Shown here one piece after another: positions 8,410-18,922 of a stretch of DNA of 64,000 bases (the stretch's first letter is position 1; the number at the start of each line of letters is the position of its first letter). The DNA comes from Henricia sp. BOLD:AAB3569 (taxonomy: Eukaryota > Echinodermata > Asteroidea > Spinulosida > Echinasteridae). The stretch lies in assembly GCA_037783545.1 (NCBI GenBank), contig JBBELK010000540.1:806001-870000 (forward strand), read 5' to 3'. A model generated the notes under the pieces. That model did not search any database. It saw only the letters and a program-made list of their open reading frames with translations, and was not told the DNA's origin. Both the position numbers and the translations under genes were made by a program.

Positions 8410-8482
8410 GACCACGTGGCCTAATGGATAAGGCGTCCGACTTCGGATCGGAAGATTGAGGGTTCGAATCCCTTCGTGGTTG
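8410..8482 (+). tRNA. tRNA-Arg(TCG), copy 16
   Basis: Consensus sequence. Confidence 0.95.
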
Positions 8483-8741
8483 TGCTATTTTGGTATTGGT
8501 TGGCATACCGTAACCACACGCGAGTGGCCGCTGACTCTGTCTTCTGTCTTCTAAAGTCGATCCGAGATGACCGCCGTCTCCAGAAGGACTTACTCATGTA
8601 TCCATGTTATGAACAATGTTATAGCAGGCCTTTGTGTTTGTGCAGTCAAGTTTGTCTCACAGGACAGTCTTCTTCAGCTAGCTCATGACAGACGATTGCA
8701 ACTTTCAGCGCTGAGAGGTTGTCCAAAAGTGTGGCTTATGT

Positions 8742-8814
8742 GCCTCGTTGGCGCAGTCGGCAGCGCGTCAGTCTCATAATCTGAAGGTCGTGAGTTCGAG
8801 CCTCACACGGGGCA
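8742..8814 (+). tRNA. tRNA-Met(CAT), copy 16
   Basis: Consensus sequence. Confidence 0.95.
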
Positions 8815-8957
8815 GTCTCTGTCGTTTTGTAATGCTTCCTTTTTATATTATTGTTGTCTGCGTGAGGCTCAGGGTTTGGTAATGTCCTCATTTTAAACTG
8901 GAATGGCTCGTTTGGTTCCAACCATGCTGCCTGCGACCTGAAAGACAGCTTCACGTG

Positions 8958-9030
8958 GACCACGTGGCCTAATGGATAAGGCGTCCGACTTCGGATCGGA
9001 AGATTGAGGGTTCGAATCCCTTCGTGGTTG
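8958..9030 (+). tRNA. tRNA-Arg(TCG), copy 17
   Basis: Consensus sequence. Confidence 0.95.
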
Positions 9031-9289
9031 TGCTATTTTGGTATTGGTTGGCATACCGTAACCATACGCGAGTGGCCGCTGACTCTGTCTTCTGTCTTCT
9101 AAAGTCGATCCGAGATGACCGCCGTCTCCAGAAGGACTTACTCATGTATCCATGTTATGAACAATGTTATAGCAGGCCTTTGTGTTTGTGCAGTCAAGTT
9201 TGTCTCACAGGACAGTCTTCTTCAGCTAGCTCATGACAGACGATTGCAACTTTCAGCGCTGAGAGGTTGTCCAAAAGTGTGGCTTATGT

Positions 9290-9362
9290 GCCTCGTTGGC
9301 GCAGTCGGCAGCGCGTCAGTCTCATAATCTGAAGGTCGTGAGTTCGAGCCTCACACGGGGCA
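9290..9362 (+). tRNA. tRNA-Met(CAT), copy 17
   Basis: Consensus sequence. Confidence 0.95.
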
Positions 9363-9505
9363 GTCTCTGTCGTTTTGTAATGCTTCCTTTTTATATTATT
9401 GTTGTCTGCGTGAGGCTCAGGGTTTGGTAATGTCCTCATTTTAAACTGGAATGGCTCGTTTGGTTCCAACCATGCTGCCTGCGACCTGAAAGACAGCTTC
9501 ACGTG

Positions 9506-9578
9506 GACCACGTGGCCTAATGGATAAGGCGTCCGACTTCGGATCGGAAGATTGAGGGTTCGAATCCCTTCGTGGTTG
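9506..9578 (+). tRNA. tRNA-Arg(TCG), copy 18
   Basis: Consensus sequence. Confidence 0.95.
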
Positions 9579-9837
9579 TGCTATTTTGGTATTGGTTGGC
9601 ATACCGTAACCATACGCGAGTGGCCGCTGACTCTGTCTTCTGTCTTCTAAAGTCGATCCGAGATGACCGCCGTCTCCAGAAGGACTTACTCATGTATCCA
9701 TGTTATGAACAATGTTATAGCAGGCCTTTGTGTTTGTGCAGTCAAGTTTGTCTCACAGGACAGTCTTCTTCAGCTAGCTCATGACAGACGATTGCAACTT
9801 TCAGCGCTGAGAGGTTGTCCAAAAGTGTGGCTTATGT

Positions 9838-9910
9838 GCCTCGTTGGCGCAGTCGGCAGCGCGTCAGTCTCATAATCTGAAGGTCGTGAGTTCGAGCCTC
9901 ACACGGGGCA
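9838..9910 (+). tRNA. tRNA-Met(CAT), copy 18
   Basis: Consensus sequence. Confidence 0.95.
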
Positions 9911-10053
9911 GTCTCTGTCGTTTTGTAATGCTTCCTTTTTATATTATTGTTGTCTGCGTGAGGCTCAGGGTTTGGTAATGTCCTCATTTTAAACTGGAAT
10001 GGCTCGTTTGGTTCCAACCATGCTGCCTGCGACCTGAAAGACAGCTTCACGTG

Positions 10054-10126
10054 GACCACGTGGCCTAATGGATAAGGCGTCCGACTTCGGATCGGAAGAT
10101 TGAGGGTTCGAATCCCTTCGTGGTTG
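10054..10126 (+). tRNA. tRNA-Arg(TCG), copy 19
   Basis: Consensus sequence. Confidence 0.95.
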
Positions 10127-10385
10127 TGCTATTTTGGTATTGGTTGGCATACCGTAACCATACGCGAGTGGCCGCTGACTCTGTCTTCTGTCTTCTAAAG
10201 TCGATCCGAGATGACCGCCGTCTCCAGAAGGACTTACTCATGTATCCATGTTATGAACAATGTTATAGCAGGCCTTTGTGTTTGTGCAGTCAAGTTTGTC
10301 TCACAGGACAGTCTTCTTCAGCTAGCTCATGACAGACGATTGCAACTTTCAGCGCTGAGAGGTTGTCCAAAAGTGTGGCTTATGT

Positions 10386-10458
10386 GCCTCGTTGGCGCAG
10401 TCGGCAGCGCGTCAGTCTCATAATCTGAAGGTCGTGAGTTCGAGCCTCACACGGGGCA
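10386..10458 (+). tRNA. tRNA-Met(CAT), copy 19
   Basis: Consensus sequence. Confidence 0.95.
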
Positions 10459-10601
10459 GTCTCTGTCGTTTTGTAATGCTTCCTTTTTATATTATTGTTG
10501 TCTGCGTGAGGCTCAGGGTTTGGTAATGTCCTCATTTTAAACTGGAATGGCTCGTTTGGTTCCAACCATGCTGCCTGCGACCTGAAAGACAGCTTCACGT
10601 G

Positions 10602-10674
10602 GACCACGTGGCCTAATGGATAAGGCGTCCGACTTCGGATCGGAAGATTGAGGGTTCGAATCCCTTCGTGGTTG
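10602..10674 (+). tRNA. tRNA-Arg(TCG), copy 20
   Basis: Consensus sequence. Confidence 0.95.
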
Positions 10675-10933
10675 TGCTATTTTGGTATTGGTTGGCATAC
10701 CGTAACCATACGCGAGTGGCCGCTGACTCTGTCTTCTGTCTTCTAAAGTCGATCCGAGATGACCGCCGTCTCCAGAAGGACTTACTCATGTATCCATGTT
10801 ATGAACAATGTTATAGCAGGCCTTTGTGTTTGTGCAGTCAAGTTTGTCTCACAGGACAGTCTTCTTCAGCTAGCTCATGACAGACGATTGCAACTTTCAG
10901 CGCTGAGAGGTTGTCCAAAAGTGTGGCTTATGT

Positions 10934-11006
10934 GCCTCGTTGGCGCAGTCGGCAGCGCGTCAGTCTCATAATCTGAAGGTCGTGAGTTCGAGCCTCACAC
11001 GGGGCA
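10934..11006 (+). tRNA. tRNA-Met(CAT), copy 20
   Basis: Consensus sequence. Confidence 0.95.
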
Positions 11007-11149
11007 GTCTCTGTCGTTTTGTAATGCTTCCTTTTTATATTATTGTTGTCTGCGTGAGGCTCAGGGTTTGGTAATGTCCTCATTTTAAACTGGAATGGCT
11101 CGTTTGGTTCCAACCATGCTGCCTGCGACCTGAAAGACAGCTTCACGTG

Positions 11150-11222
11150 GACCACGTGGCCTAATGGATAAGGCGTCCGACTTCGGATCGGAAGATTGAG
11201 GGTTCGAATCCCTTCGTGGTTG
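11150..11222 (+). tRNA. tRNA-Arg(TCG), copy 21
   Basis: Consensus sequence. Confidence 0.95.
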
Positions 11223-11481
11223 TGCTATTTTGGTATTGGTTGGCATACCGTAACCATACGCGAGTGGCCGCTGACTCTGTCTTCTGTCTTCTAAAGTCGA
11301 TCCGAGATGACCGCCGTCTCCAGAAGGACTTACTCATGTATCCATGTTATGAACAATGTTATAGCAGGCCTTTGTGTTTGTGCAGTCAAGTTTGTCTCAC
11401 AGGACAGTCTTCTTCAGCTAGCTCATGACAGACGATTGCAACTTTCAGCGCTGAGAGGTTGTCCAAAAGTGTGGCTTATGT

Positions 11482-11554
11482 GCCTCGTTGGCGCAGTCGG
11501 CAGCGCGTCAGTCTCATAATCTGAAGGTCGTGAGTTCGAGCCTCACACGGGGCA
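11482..11554 (+). tRNA. tRNA-Met(CAT), copy 21
   Basis: Consensus sequence. Confidence 0.95.
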
Positions 11555-11697
11555 GTCTCTGTCGTTTTGTAATGCTTCCTTTTTATATTATTGTTGTCTG
11601 CGTGAGGCTCAGGGTTTGGTAATGTCCTCATTTTAAACTGGAATGGCTCGTTTGGTTCCAACCATGCTGCCTGCGACCTGAAAGACAGCTTCACGTG

Positions 11698-11770
11698 GAC
11701 CACGTGGCCTAATGGATAAGGCGTCCGACTTCGGATCGGAAGATTGAGGGTTCGAATCCCTTCGTGGTTG
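11698..11770 (+). tRNA. tRNA-Arg(TCG), copy 22
   Basis: Consensus sequence; followed by the enlarged 465-bp spacer. Confidence 0.95.
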
Positions 11771-11812
11771 TGCTATTTTGGTATTGGTTGGCATACCGTA
11801 ACCATACGCGAG

Positions 11813-12002
11813 TGGCCGCTGACTCTGTCTTCTGTCTTCTAAAGTCGATCCGAGATGACCGCCGTCTCCAGAAGGACTTACTCATGTATCCATGTTATGA
11901 ACAATGTTATAGCAGGCCTTTGTGTTTGTGCAGTCAAGTTTGTCTCACAGGACAGTCTTCTTCAGCTAGCTCATGACAGACGATTGCAACTTTCAGCGCT
12001 GA
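11813..12002 (+). repeat. 190-bp spacer segment, first copy of duplication
   Basis: It is identical to 12019-12208. It begins at TGGCCGCT of the spacer and ends at the last base of the TCAGCGCTGA palindrome. Confidence 0.9.
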
Positions 12003-12018
12003 TTGCAACTTTCAGCGA
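12003..12018 (+). other. 16-bp templated filler at rearrangement junction
   Basis: TTGCAACTTTCAGCGA sits between the two 190-bp copies. Its first 15 bases repeat 11984-11998, so a short local re-copy preceded the jump back. The left junction shares GA with the donor. The right junction is near a shared GCGA and lacks one G relative to consensus GCGAGTGG. Confidence 0.85.
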
Positions 12019-12208
12019 TGGCCGCTGACTCTGTCTTCTGTCTTCTAAAGTCGATCCGAGATGACCGCCGTCTCCAGAAGGACTTACTCATGTATCCATG
12101 TTATGAACAATGTTATAGCAGGCCTTTGTGTTTGTGCAGTCAAGTTTGTCTCACAGGACAGTCTTCTTCAGCTAGCTCATGACAGACGATTGCAACTTTC
12201 AGCGCTGA
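12019..12208 (+). repeat. 190-bp spacer segment, second copy of duplication
   Basis: This is a perfect copy of 11813-12002. Downstream sequence continues normally into tRNA-Met at 12236. Confidence 0.9.
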
Positions 12209-12235
12209 GAGGTTGTCCAAAAGTGTGGCTTATGT

Positions 12236-12308
12236 GCCTCGTTGGCGCAGTCGGCAGCGCGTCAGTCTCATAATCTGAAGGTCGTGAGTTCGAGCCTCAC
12301 ACGGGGCA
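12236..12308 (+). tRNA. tRNA-Met(CAT), copy 22
   Basis: Consensus sequence; preceded by the enlarged spacer, with its immediate 5' flank intact. Confidence 0.95.
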
Positions 12309-12451
12309 GTCTCTGTCGTTTTGTAATGCTTCCTTTTTATATTATTGTTGTCTGCGTGAGGCTCAGGGTTTGGTAATGTCCTCATTTTAAACTGGAATGG
12401 CTCGTTTGGTTCCAACCATGCTGCCTGCGACCTGAAAGACAGCTTCACGTG

Positions 12452-12524
12452 GACCACGTGGCCTAATGGATAAGGCGTCCGACTTCGGATCGGAAGATTG
12501 AGGGTTCGAATCCCTTCGTGGTTG
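12452..12524 (+). tRNA. tRNA-Arg(TCG), copy 23
   Basis: Consensus sequence. Confidence 0.95.
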
Positions 12525-12783
12525 TGCTATTTTGGTATTGGTTGGCATACCGTAACCATACGCGAGTGGCCGCTGACTCTGTCTTCTGTCTTCTAAAGTC
12601 GATCCGAGATGACCGCCGTCTCCAGAAGGACTTACTCATGTATCCATGTTATGAACAATGTTATAGCAGGCCTTTGTGTTTGTGCAGTCAAGTTTGTCTC
12701 ACAGGACAGTCTTCTTCAGCTAGCTCATGACAGACGATTGCAACTTTCAGCGCTGAGAGGTTGTCCAAAAGTGTGGCTTATGT

Positions 12784-12856
12784 GCCTCGTTGGCGCAGTC
12801 GGCAGCGCGTCAGTCTCATAATCTGAAGGTCGTGAGTTCGAGCCTCACACGGGGCA
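12784..12856 (+). tRNA. tRNA-Met(CAT), copy 23
   Basis: Consensus sequence. Confidence 0.95.
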
Positions 12857-12999
12857 GTCTCTGTCGTTTTGTAATGCTTCCTTTTTATATTATTGTTGTC
12901 TGCGTGAGGCTCAGGGTTTGGTAATGTCCTCATTTTAAACTGGAATGGCTCGTTTGGTTCCAACCATGCTGCCTGCGACCTGAAAGACAGCTTCACGTG

Positions 13000-13072
13000 G
13001 ACCACGTGGCCTAATGGATAAGGCGTCCGACTTCGGATCGGAAGATTGAGGGTTCGAATCCCTTCGTGGTTG
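13000..13072 (+). tRNA. tRNA-Arg(TCG), copy 24
   Basis: Consensus sequence. Confidence 0.95.
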
Positions 13073-13331
13073 TGCTATTTTGGTATTGGTTGGCATACCG
13101 TAACCATACGCGAGTGGCCGCTGACTCTGTCTTCTGTCTTCTAAAGTCGATCCGAGATGACCGCCGTCTCCAGAAGGACTTACTCATGTATCCATGTTAT
13201 GAACAATGTTATAGCAGGCCTTTGTGTTTGTGCAGTCAAGTTTGTCTCACAGGACAGTCTTCTTCAGCTAGCTCATGACAGACGATTGCAACTTTCAGCG
13301 CTGAGAGGTTGTCCAAAAGTGTGGCTTATGT

Positions 13332-13404
13332 GCCTCGTTGGCGCAGTCGGCAGCGCGTCAGTCTCATAATCTGAAGGTCGTGAGTTCGAGCCTCACACGG
13401 GGCA
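13332..13404 (+). tRNA. tRNA-Met(CAT), copy 24
   Basis: Consensus sequence. Confidence 0.95.
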
Positions 13405-13547
13405 GTCTCTGTCGTTTTGTAATGCTTCCTTTTTATATTATTGTTGTCTGCGTGAGGCTCAGGGTTTGGTAATGTCCTCATTTTAAACTGGAATGGCTCG
13501 TTTGGTTCCAACCATGCTGCCTGCGACCTGAAAGACAGCTTCACGTG

Positions 13548-13620
13548 GACCACGTGGCCTAATGGATAAGGCGTCCGACTTCGGATCGGAAGATTGAGGG
13601 TTCGAATCCCTTCGTGGTTG
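13548..13620 (+). tRNA. tRNA-Arg(TCG), copy 25
   Basis: Consensus sequence. Confidence 0.95.
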
Positions 13621-13879
13621 TGCTATTTTGGTATTGGTTGGCATACCGTAACCATACGCGAGTGGCCGCTGACTCTGTCTTCTGTCTTCTAAAGTCGATC
13701 CGAGATGACCGCCGTCTCCAGAAGGACTTACTCATGTATCCATGTTATGAACAATGTTATAGCAGGCCTTTGTGTTTGTGCAGTCAAGTTTGTCTCACAG
13801 GACAGTCTTCTTCAGCTAGCTCATGACAGACGATTGCAACTTTCAGCGCTGAGAGGTTGTCCAAAAGTGTGGCTTATGT

Positions 13880-13952
13880 GCCTCGTTGGCGCAGTCGGCA
13901 GCGCGTCAGTCTCATAATCTGAAGGTCGTGAGTTCGAGCCTCACACGGGGCA
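13880..13952 (+). tRNA. tRNA-Met(CAT), copy 25
   Basis: Consensus sequence. Confidence 0.95.
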
Positions 13953-14078
13953 GTCTCTGTCGTTTTGTAATGCTTCCTTTTTATATTATTGTTGTCTGCG
14001 TGAGGCTCAGGGTTTGGTAATGTCCTCATTTTAAACTGGAATGGCTCGTTTGGTTCCAACCATGCTGCCTGCGACCTG

Positions 14079-14189
14079 AAAGACAGCTTCACGTGGACCA
14101 CGTGGCCTAATGGATAAGGCGTCCGACTTCGGATCGGAAGATTGAGGGTTCGAATCCCTTCGTGGTTGTGCTATTTTGGTATTGGTTGG
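14079..14189 (+). repeat. 111-bp tandem duplication containing tRNA-Arg, first copy
   Basis: It runs from AAAGACAGC, 17 bp upstream of tRNA-Arg, to GGTTGG, 21 bp downstream. It carries the upstream E-box, the gene and its terminator. Confidence 0.92.
14096..14168 (+). tRNA. tRNA-Arg(TCG), copy 26 (first of a doubled pair)
   Basis: Consensus sequence with its own E-box and terminator. The next gene is another tRNA-Arg only 38 bp downstream, not tRNA-Met. Confidence 0.95.
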
Positions 14190-14300
14190 AAAGACAGCTT
14201 CACGTGGACCACGTGGCCTAATGGATAAGGCGTCCGACTTCGGATCGGAAGATTGAGGGTTCGAATCCCTTCGTGGTTGTGCTATTTTGGTATTGGTTGG
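14190..14300 (+). repeat. 111-bp tandem duplication containing tRNA-Arg, second copy
   Basis: It is identical to 14079-14189. The junction GGTTGG/AAAGAC shares only one G with the donor sequence, so end-joining or replication slippage is more likely than homologous exchange. Confidence 0.92.
14207..14279 (+). tRNA. tRNA-Arg(TCG), copy 27 (second of a doubled pair)
   Basis: Consensus sequence. It lies in the second 111-bp duplicate, with 17 bp of normal 5' flank (including CACGTG) before the junction. Confidence 0.95.
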
Positions 14301-14538
14301 CATACCGTAACCATACGCGAGTGGCCGCTGACTCTGTCTTCTGTCTTCTAAAGTCGATCCGAGACGACCGCCGTCTCCAGAAGGACTTACTCATGTATCC
14401 ATGTTATGAACAATGTTATAGCAGGCCTTTGTGTTTGTGCAGTCAAGTTTGTCTCACAGGACAGTCTTCTTCAGCTAGCTCATGACAGACGATTGCAACT
14501 TTCAGCGCTGAGAGGTTGTCCAAAAGTGTGGCTTATGT

Positions 14539-14611
14539 GACTCGTTGGCGCAGTCGGCAGCGCGTCAGTCTCATAATCTGAAGGTCGTGAGTTCGAGCCT
14601 CACACGGGGCA
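14539..14611 (+). tRNA. tRNA-Met(CAT), copy 26, acceptor C2A
   Basis: C14540A turns the C2-G71 pair into an A-G mismatch near the acceptor end. Aminoacylation, 5'/3' processing or stability may suffer. The same change, with the same linked spacer variant, recurs at 35363-35435. Confidence 0.8.
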
Positions 14612-14754
14612 GTCTCTGTCGTTTTGTAATGCTTCCTTTTTATATTATTGTTGTCTGCGTGAGGCTCAGGGTTTGGTAATGTCCTCATTTTAAACTGGAA
14701 TGGCTCGTTTGGTTCCAACCATGCTGCCTGCGACCTGAAAGACAGCTTCACGTG

Positions 14755-14827
14755 GACCACGTGGCCTAATGGATAAGGCGTCCGACTTCGGATCGGAAGA
14801 TTGAGGGTTCGAATCCCTTCGTGGTTG
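14755..14827 (+). tRNA. tRNA-Arg(TCG), copy 28
   Basis: Consensus sequence. Confidence 0.95.
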
Positions 14828-15086
14828 TGCTATTTTGGTATTGGTTGGCATACCGTAACCATACGCGAGTGGCCGCTGACTCTGTCTTCTGTCTTCTAAA
14901 GTCGATCCGAGATGACCGCCGTCTCCAGAAGGACTTACTCATGTATCCATGTTATGAACAATGTTATAGCAGGCCTTTGTGTTTGTGCAGTCAAGTTTGT
15001 CTCACAGGACAGTCTTCTTCAGCTAGCTCATGACAGACGATTGCAACTTTCAGCGCTGAGAGGTTGTCCAAAAGTGTGGCTTATGT

Positions 15087-15159
15087 GCCTCGTTGGCGCA
15101 GTCGGCAGCGCGTCAGTCTCATAATCTGAAGGTCGTGAGTTCGAGCCTCACACGGGGCA
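15087..15159 (+). tRNA. tRNA-Met(CAT), copy 27
   Basis: Consensus sequence. Confidence 0.95.
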
Positions 15160-15302
15160 GTCTCTGTCGTTTTGTAATGCTTCCTTTTTATATTATTGTT
15201 GTCTGCGTGAGGCTCAGGGTTTGGTAATGTCCTCATTTTAAACTGGAATGGCTCGTTTGGTTCCAACCATGCTGCCTGCGACCTGAAAGACAGCTTCACG
15301 TG

Positions 15303-15375
15303 GACCACGTGGCCTAATGGATAAGGCGTCCGACTTCGGATCGGAAGATTGAGGGTTCGAATCCCTTCGTGGTTG
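15303..15375 (+). tRNA. tRNA-Arg(TCG), copy 29
   Basis: Consensus sequence. Confidence 0.95.
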
Positions 15376-15634
15376 TGCTATTTTGGTATTGGTTGGCATA
15401 CCGTAACCATACGCGAGTGGCCGCTGACTCTGTCTTCTGTCTTCTAAAGTCGATCCGAGATGACCGCCGTCTCCAGAAGGACTTACTCATGTATCCATGT
15501 TATGAACAATGTTATAGCAGTCCTTTGTGTTTGTGCAGTCAAGTTTGTCTCACAGGACAGTCTTCTTCAGCTAGCTCATGACAGACGATTGCAACTTTCA
15601 GCGCTGAGAGGTTGTCCAAAAGTGTGGCTTATGT

Positions 15635-15707
15635 GCCTCGTTGGCGCAGTCGGCAGCGCGTCAGTCTCATAATCTGAAGGTCGTGAGTTCTAGCCTCACA
15701 CGGGGCA
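15635..15707 (+). tRNA. tRNA-Met(CAT), copy 28, T-loop G57T
   Basis: G15691T, the same B-box core change as in copies 8 and 30. A private spacer variant, G15521T, lies upstream. Confidence 0.82.
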
Positions 15708-15850
15708 GTCTCTGTCGTTTTGTAATGCTTCCTTTTTATATTATTGTTGTCTGCGTGAGGCTCAGGGTTTGGTAATGTCCTCATTTTAAACTGGAATGGC
15801 TCGTTTGGTTCCAACCATGCTGCCTGCGACCTGAAAGACAGCTTCACGTG

Positions 15851-15923
15851 GACCACGTGGCCTAATGGATAAGGCGTCCGACTTCGGATCGGAAGATTGA
15901 GGGTTCGAATCCCTTCGTGGTTG
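15851..15923 (+). tRNA. tRNA-Arg(TCG), copy 30
   Basis: Consensus sequence. Confidence 0.95.
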
Positions 15924-16182
15924 TGCTATTTTGGTATTGGTTGGCATACCGTAACCATACGCGAGTGGCCGCTGACTCTGTCTTCTGTCTTCTAAAGTCG
16001 ATCCGAGATGACCGCCGTCTCCAGAAGGACTTACTCATGTATCCATGTTATGAACAATGTTATAGCAGGCCTTTGTGTTTGTGCAGTCAAGTTTGTCTCA
16101 CAGGACAGTCTTCTTCAGCTAGCTCATGACAGACGATTGCAACTTTCAGCGCTGAGAGGTTGTCCAAAAGTGTGGCTTATGT

Positions 16183-16255
16183 GCCTCGTTGGCGCAGTCG
16201 GCAGCGCGTCAGTCTCATAATCTGAAGGTCGTGAGTTCGAGCCTCACACGGGGCA
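16183..16255 (+). tRNA. tRNA-Met(CAT), copy 29
   Basis: Consensus sequence, lying between two G57T copies. Confidence 0.95.
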
Positions 16256-16398
16256 GTCTCTGTCGTTTTGTAATGCTTCCTTTTTATATTATTGTTGTCT
16301 GCGTGAGGCTCAGGGTTTGGTAATGTCCTCATTTTAAACTGGAATGGCTCGTTTGGTTCCAACCATGCTGCCTGCGACCTGAAAGACAGCTTCACGTG

Positions 16399-16471
16399 GA
16401 CCACGTGGCCTAATGGATAAGGCGTCCGACTTCGGATCGGAAGATTGAGGGTTCGAATCCCTTCGTGGTTG
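16399..16471 (+). tRNA. tRNA-Arg(TCG), copy 31
   Basis: Consensus sequence. Confidence 0.95.
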
Positions 16472-16730
16472 TGCTATTTTGGTATTGGTTGGCATACCGT
16501 AACCATACGCGAGTGGCCGCTGACTCTGTCTTCTGTCTTCTAAAGTCGATCCGAGATGACCGCCGTCTCCAGAAGGAGTTACTCATGTATCCATGTTATG
16601 AACAATGTTATAGCAGGCCTTTGTGTTTGTGCAGTCAAGTTTGTCTCACAGGACAGTCTTCTTCAGCTAGCTCATGACAGACGATTGCAACTTTCAGCGC
16701 TGAGAGGTTGTCCAAAAGTGTGGCTTATGT

Positions 16731-16803
16731 GCCTCGTTGGCGCAGTCGGCAGCGCGTCAGTCTCATAATCTGAAGGTCGTGAGTTCTAGCCTCACACGGG
16801 GCA
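16731..16803 (+). tRNA. tRNA-Met(CAT), copy 30, T-loop G57T
   Basis: G16787T, shared with copies 8 and 28. A private spacer variant, C16578G, lies upstream. Confidence 0.82.
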
Positions 16804-16946
16804 GTCTCTGTCGTTTTGTAATGCTTCCTTTTTATATTATTGTTGTCTGCGTGAGGCTCAGGGTTTGGTAATGTCCTCATTTTAAACTGGAATGGCTCGT
16901 TTGGTTCCAACCATGCTGCCTGCGACCTGAAAGACAGCTTCACGTG

Positions 16947-17019
16947 GACCACGTGGCCTAATGGATAAGGCGTCCGACTTCGGATCGGAAGATTGAGGGT
17001 TCGAATCCCTTCGTGGTTG
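16947..17019 (+). tRNA. tRNA-Arg(TCG), copy 32
   Basis: Consensus sequence. Confidence 0.95.
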
Positions 17020-17278
17020 TGCTATTTTGGTATTGGTTGGCATACCGTAACCATACGCGAGTGGCCGCTGACTCTGTCTTCTGTCTTCTAAAGTCGATCC
17101 GAGATGACCGCCGTCTCCAGAAGGACTTACTCATGTATCCATGTTATGAACAATGTTATAGCAGGCCTTTGTGTTTGTGCAGTCAAGTTTGTCTCACAGG
17201 ACAGTCTTCTTCAGCTAGCTCATGACAGACGATTGCAACTTTCAGCGCTGAGAGGTTGTCCAAAAGTGTGGCTTATGT

Positions 17279-17351
17279 GCCTCGTTGGCGCAGTCGGCAG
17301 CGCGTCAGTCTCATAATCTGAAGGTCGTGAGTTCGAGCCTCACACGGGGCA
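17279..17351 (+). tRNA. tRNA-Met(CAT), copy 31
   Basis: Consensus sequence. Confidence 0.95.
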
Positions 17352-17494
17352 GTCTCTGTCGTTTTGTAATGCTTCCTTTTTATATTATTGTTGTCTGCGT
17401 GAGGCTCAGGGTTTGGTAATGTCCTCATTTTAAACTGGAATGGCTCGTTTGGTTCCAACCATGCTGCCTGCGACCTGAAAGACAGCTTCACGTG

Positions 17495-17567
17495 GACCAC
17501 GTGGCCTAATGGATAAGGCGTCCGACTTCGGATCGGAAGATTGAGGGTTCGAATCCCTTCGTGGTTG
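17495..17567 (+). tRNA. tRNA-Arg(TCG), copy 33
   Basis: Consensus sequence. Confidence 0.95.
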
Positions 17568-17826
17568 TGCTATTTTGGTATTGGTTGGCATACCGTAACC
17601 ATACGCGAGTGGCCGCTGACTCTGTCTTCTGTCTTCTAAAGTCGATCCGAGATGACCGCCGTCTCCAGAAGGACTTACTCATGTATCCATGTTATGAACA
17701 ATGTTATAGCAGGCCTTTGTGTTTGTGCAGTCAAGTTTGTCTCACAGGACAGTCTTCTTCAGCTAGCTCATGACAGACGATTGCAACTTTCAGCGCTGAG
17801 AGGTTGTCCAAAAGTGTGGCTTATGT

Positions 17827-17899
17827 GCCTCGTTGGCGCAGTCGGCAGCGCGTCAGTCTCATAATCTGAAGGTCGTGAGTTCGAGCCTCACACGGGGCA
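17827..17899 (+). tRNA. tRNA-Met(CAT), copy 32
   Basis: Consensus sequence. Confidence 0.95.
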
Positions 17900-18042
17900 G
17901 TCTCTGTCGTTTTGTAATGCTTCCTTTTTATATTATTGTTGTCTGCGTGAGGCTCAGGGTTTGGTAATGTCCTCATTTTAAACTGGAATGGCTCGTTTGG
18001 TTCCAACCATGCTGCCTGCGACCTGAAAGACAGCTTCACGTG

Positions 18043-18115
18043 GACCACGTGGCCTAATGGATAAGGCGTCCGACTTCGGATCGGAAGATTGAGGGTTCGA
18101 ATCCCTTCGTGGTTG
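18043..18115 (+). tRNA. tRNA-Arg(TCG), copy 34
   Basis: Consensus sequence. Confidence 0.95.
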
Positions 18116-18374
18116 TGCTATTTTGGTATTGGTTGGCATACCGTAACCATACGCGAGTGGCCGCTGACTCTGTCTTCTGTCTTCTAAAGTCGATCCGAGA
18201 TGACCGCCGTCTCCAGAAGGACTTACTCATGTATCCATGTTATGAACAATGTTATAGCAGGCCTTTGTGTTTGTGCAGTCAAGTTTGTCTCACAGGACAG
18301 TCTTCTTCAGCTAGCTCATGACAGACGATTGCAACTTTCAGCGCTGAGAGGTTGTCCAAAAGTGTGGCTTATGT

Positions 18375-18447
18375 GCCTCGTTGGCGCAGTCGGCAGCGCG
18401 TCAGTCTCATAATCTGAAGGTCGTGAGTTCGAGCCTCACACGGGGCA
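18375..18447 (+). tRNA. tRNA-Met(CAT), copy 33
   Basis: Consensus sequence. Confidence 0.95.
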
Positions 18448-18590
18448 GTCTCTGTCGTTTTGTAATGCTTCCTTTTTATATTATTGTTGTCTGCGTGAGG
18501 CTCAGGGTTTGGTAATGTCCTCATTTTAAACTGGAATGGCTCGTTTGGTTCCAACCATGCTGCCTGCGACCTGAAAGACAGCTTCACGTG

Positions 18591-18663
18591 GACCACGTGG
18601 CCTAATGGATAAGGCGTCCGACTTCGGATCGGAAGATTGAGGGTTCGAATCCCTTCGTGGTTG
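18591..18663 (+). tRNA. tRNA-Arg(TCG), copy 35
   Basis: Consensus sequence. Confidence 0.95.
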
Positions 18664-18922
18664 TGCTATTTTGGTATTGGTTGGCATACCGTAACCATAC
18701 GCGAGTGGCCGCTGACTCTGTCTTCTGTCTTCTAAAGTCGATCCGAGATGACCGCCGTCTCCAGAAGGACTTACTCATGTATCCATGTTATGAACAATGT
18801 TATAGCAGGCCTTTGTGTTTGTGCAGTCAAGTTTGTCTCACAGGACAGTCTTCTTCAGCTAGCTCATGACAGACGATTGCAACTTTCAGCGCTGAGAGGT
18901 TGTCCAAAAGTGTGGCTTATGT

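Larger units (their letters stand above)
11771..12235 (+). other. Enlarged 465-bp Arg-to-Met spacer
   Basis: This is the only gap longer than 300 bp. It is the normal 259-bp spacer with 206 bp gained by internal duplication. It contains no RNA gene beyond the normal terminator at its start. Confidence 0.9.

Noticed and set aside
14031..14303. 90-codon minus-strand open frame with an internal repeat
   Set aside because: It is the antisense of the doubled tRNA-Arg and exists only because the 111-bp duplication (divisible by 3) keeps the frame open.
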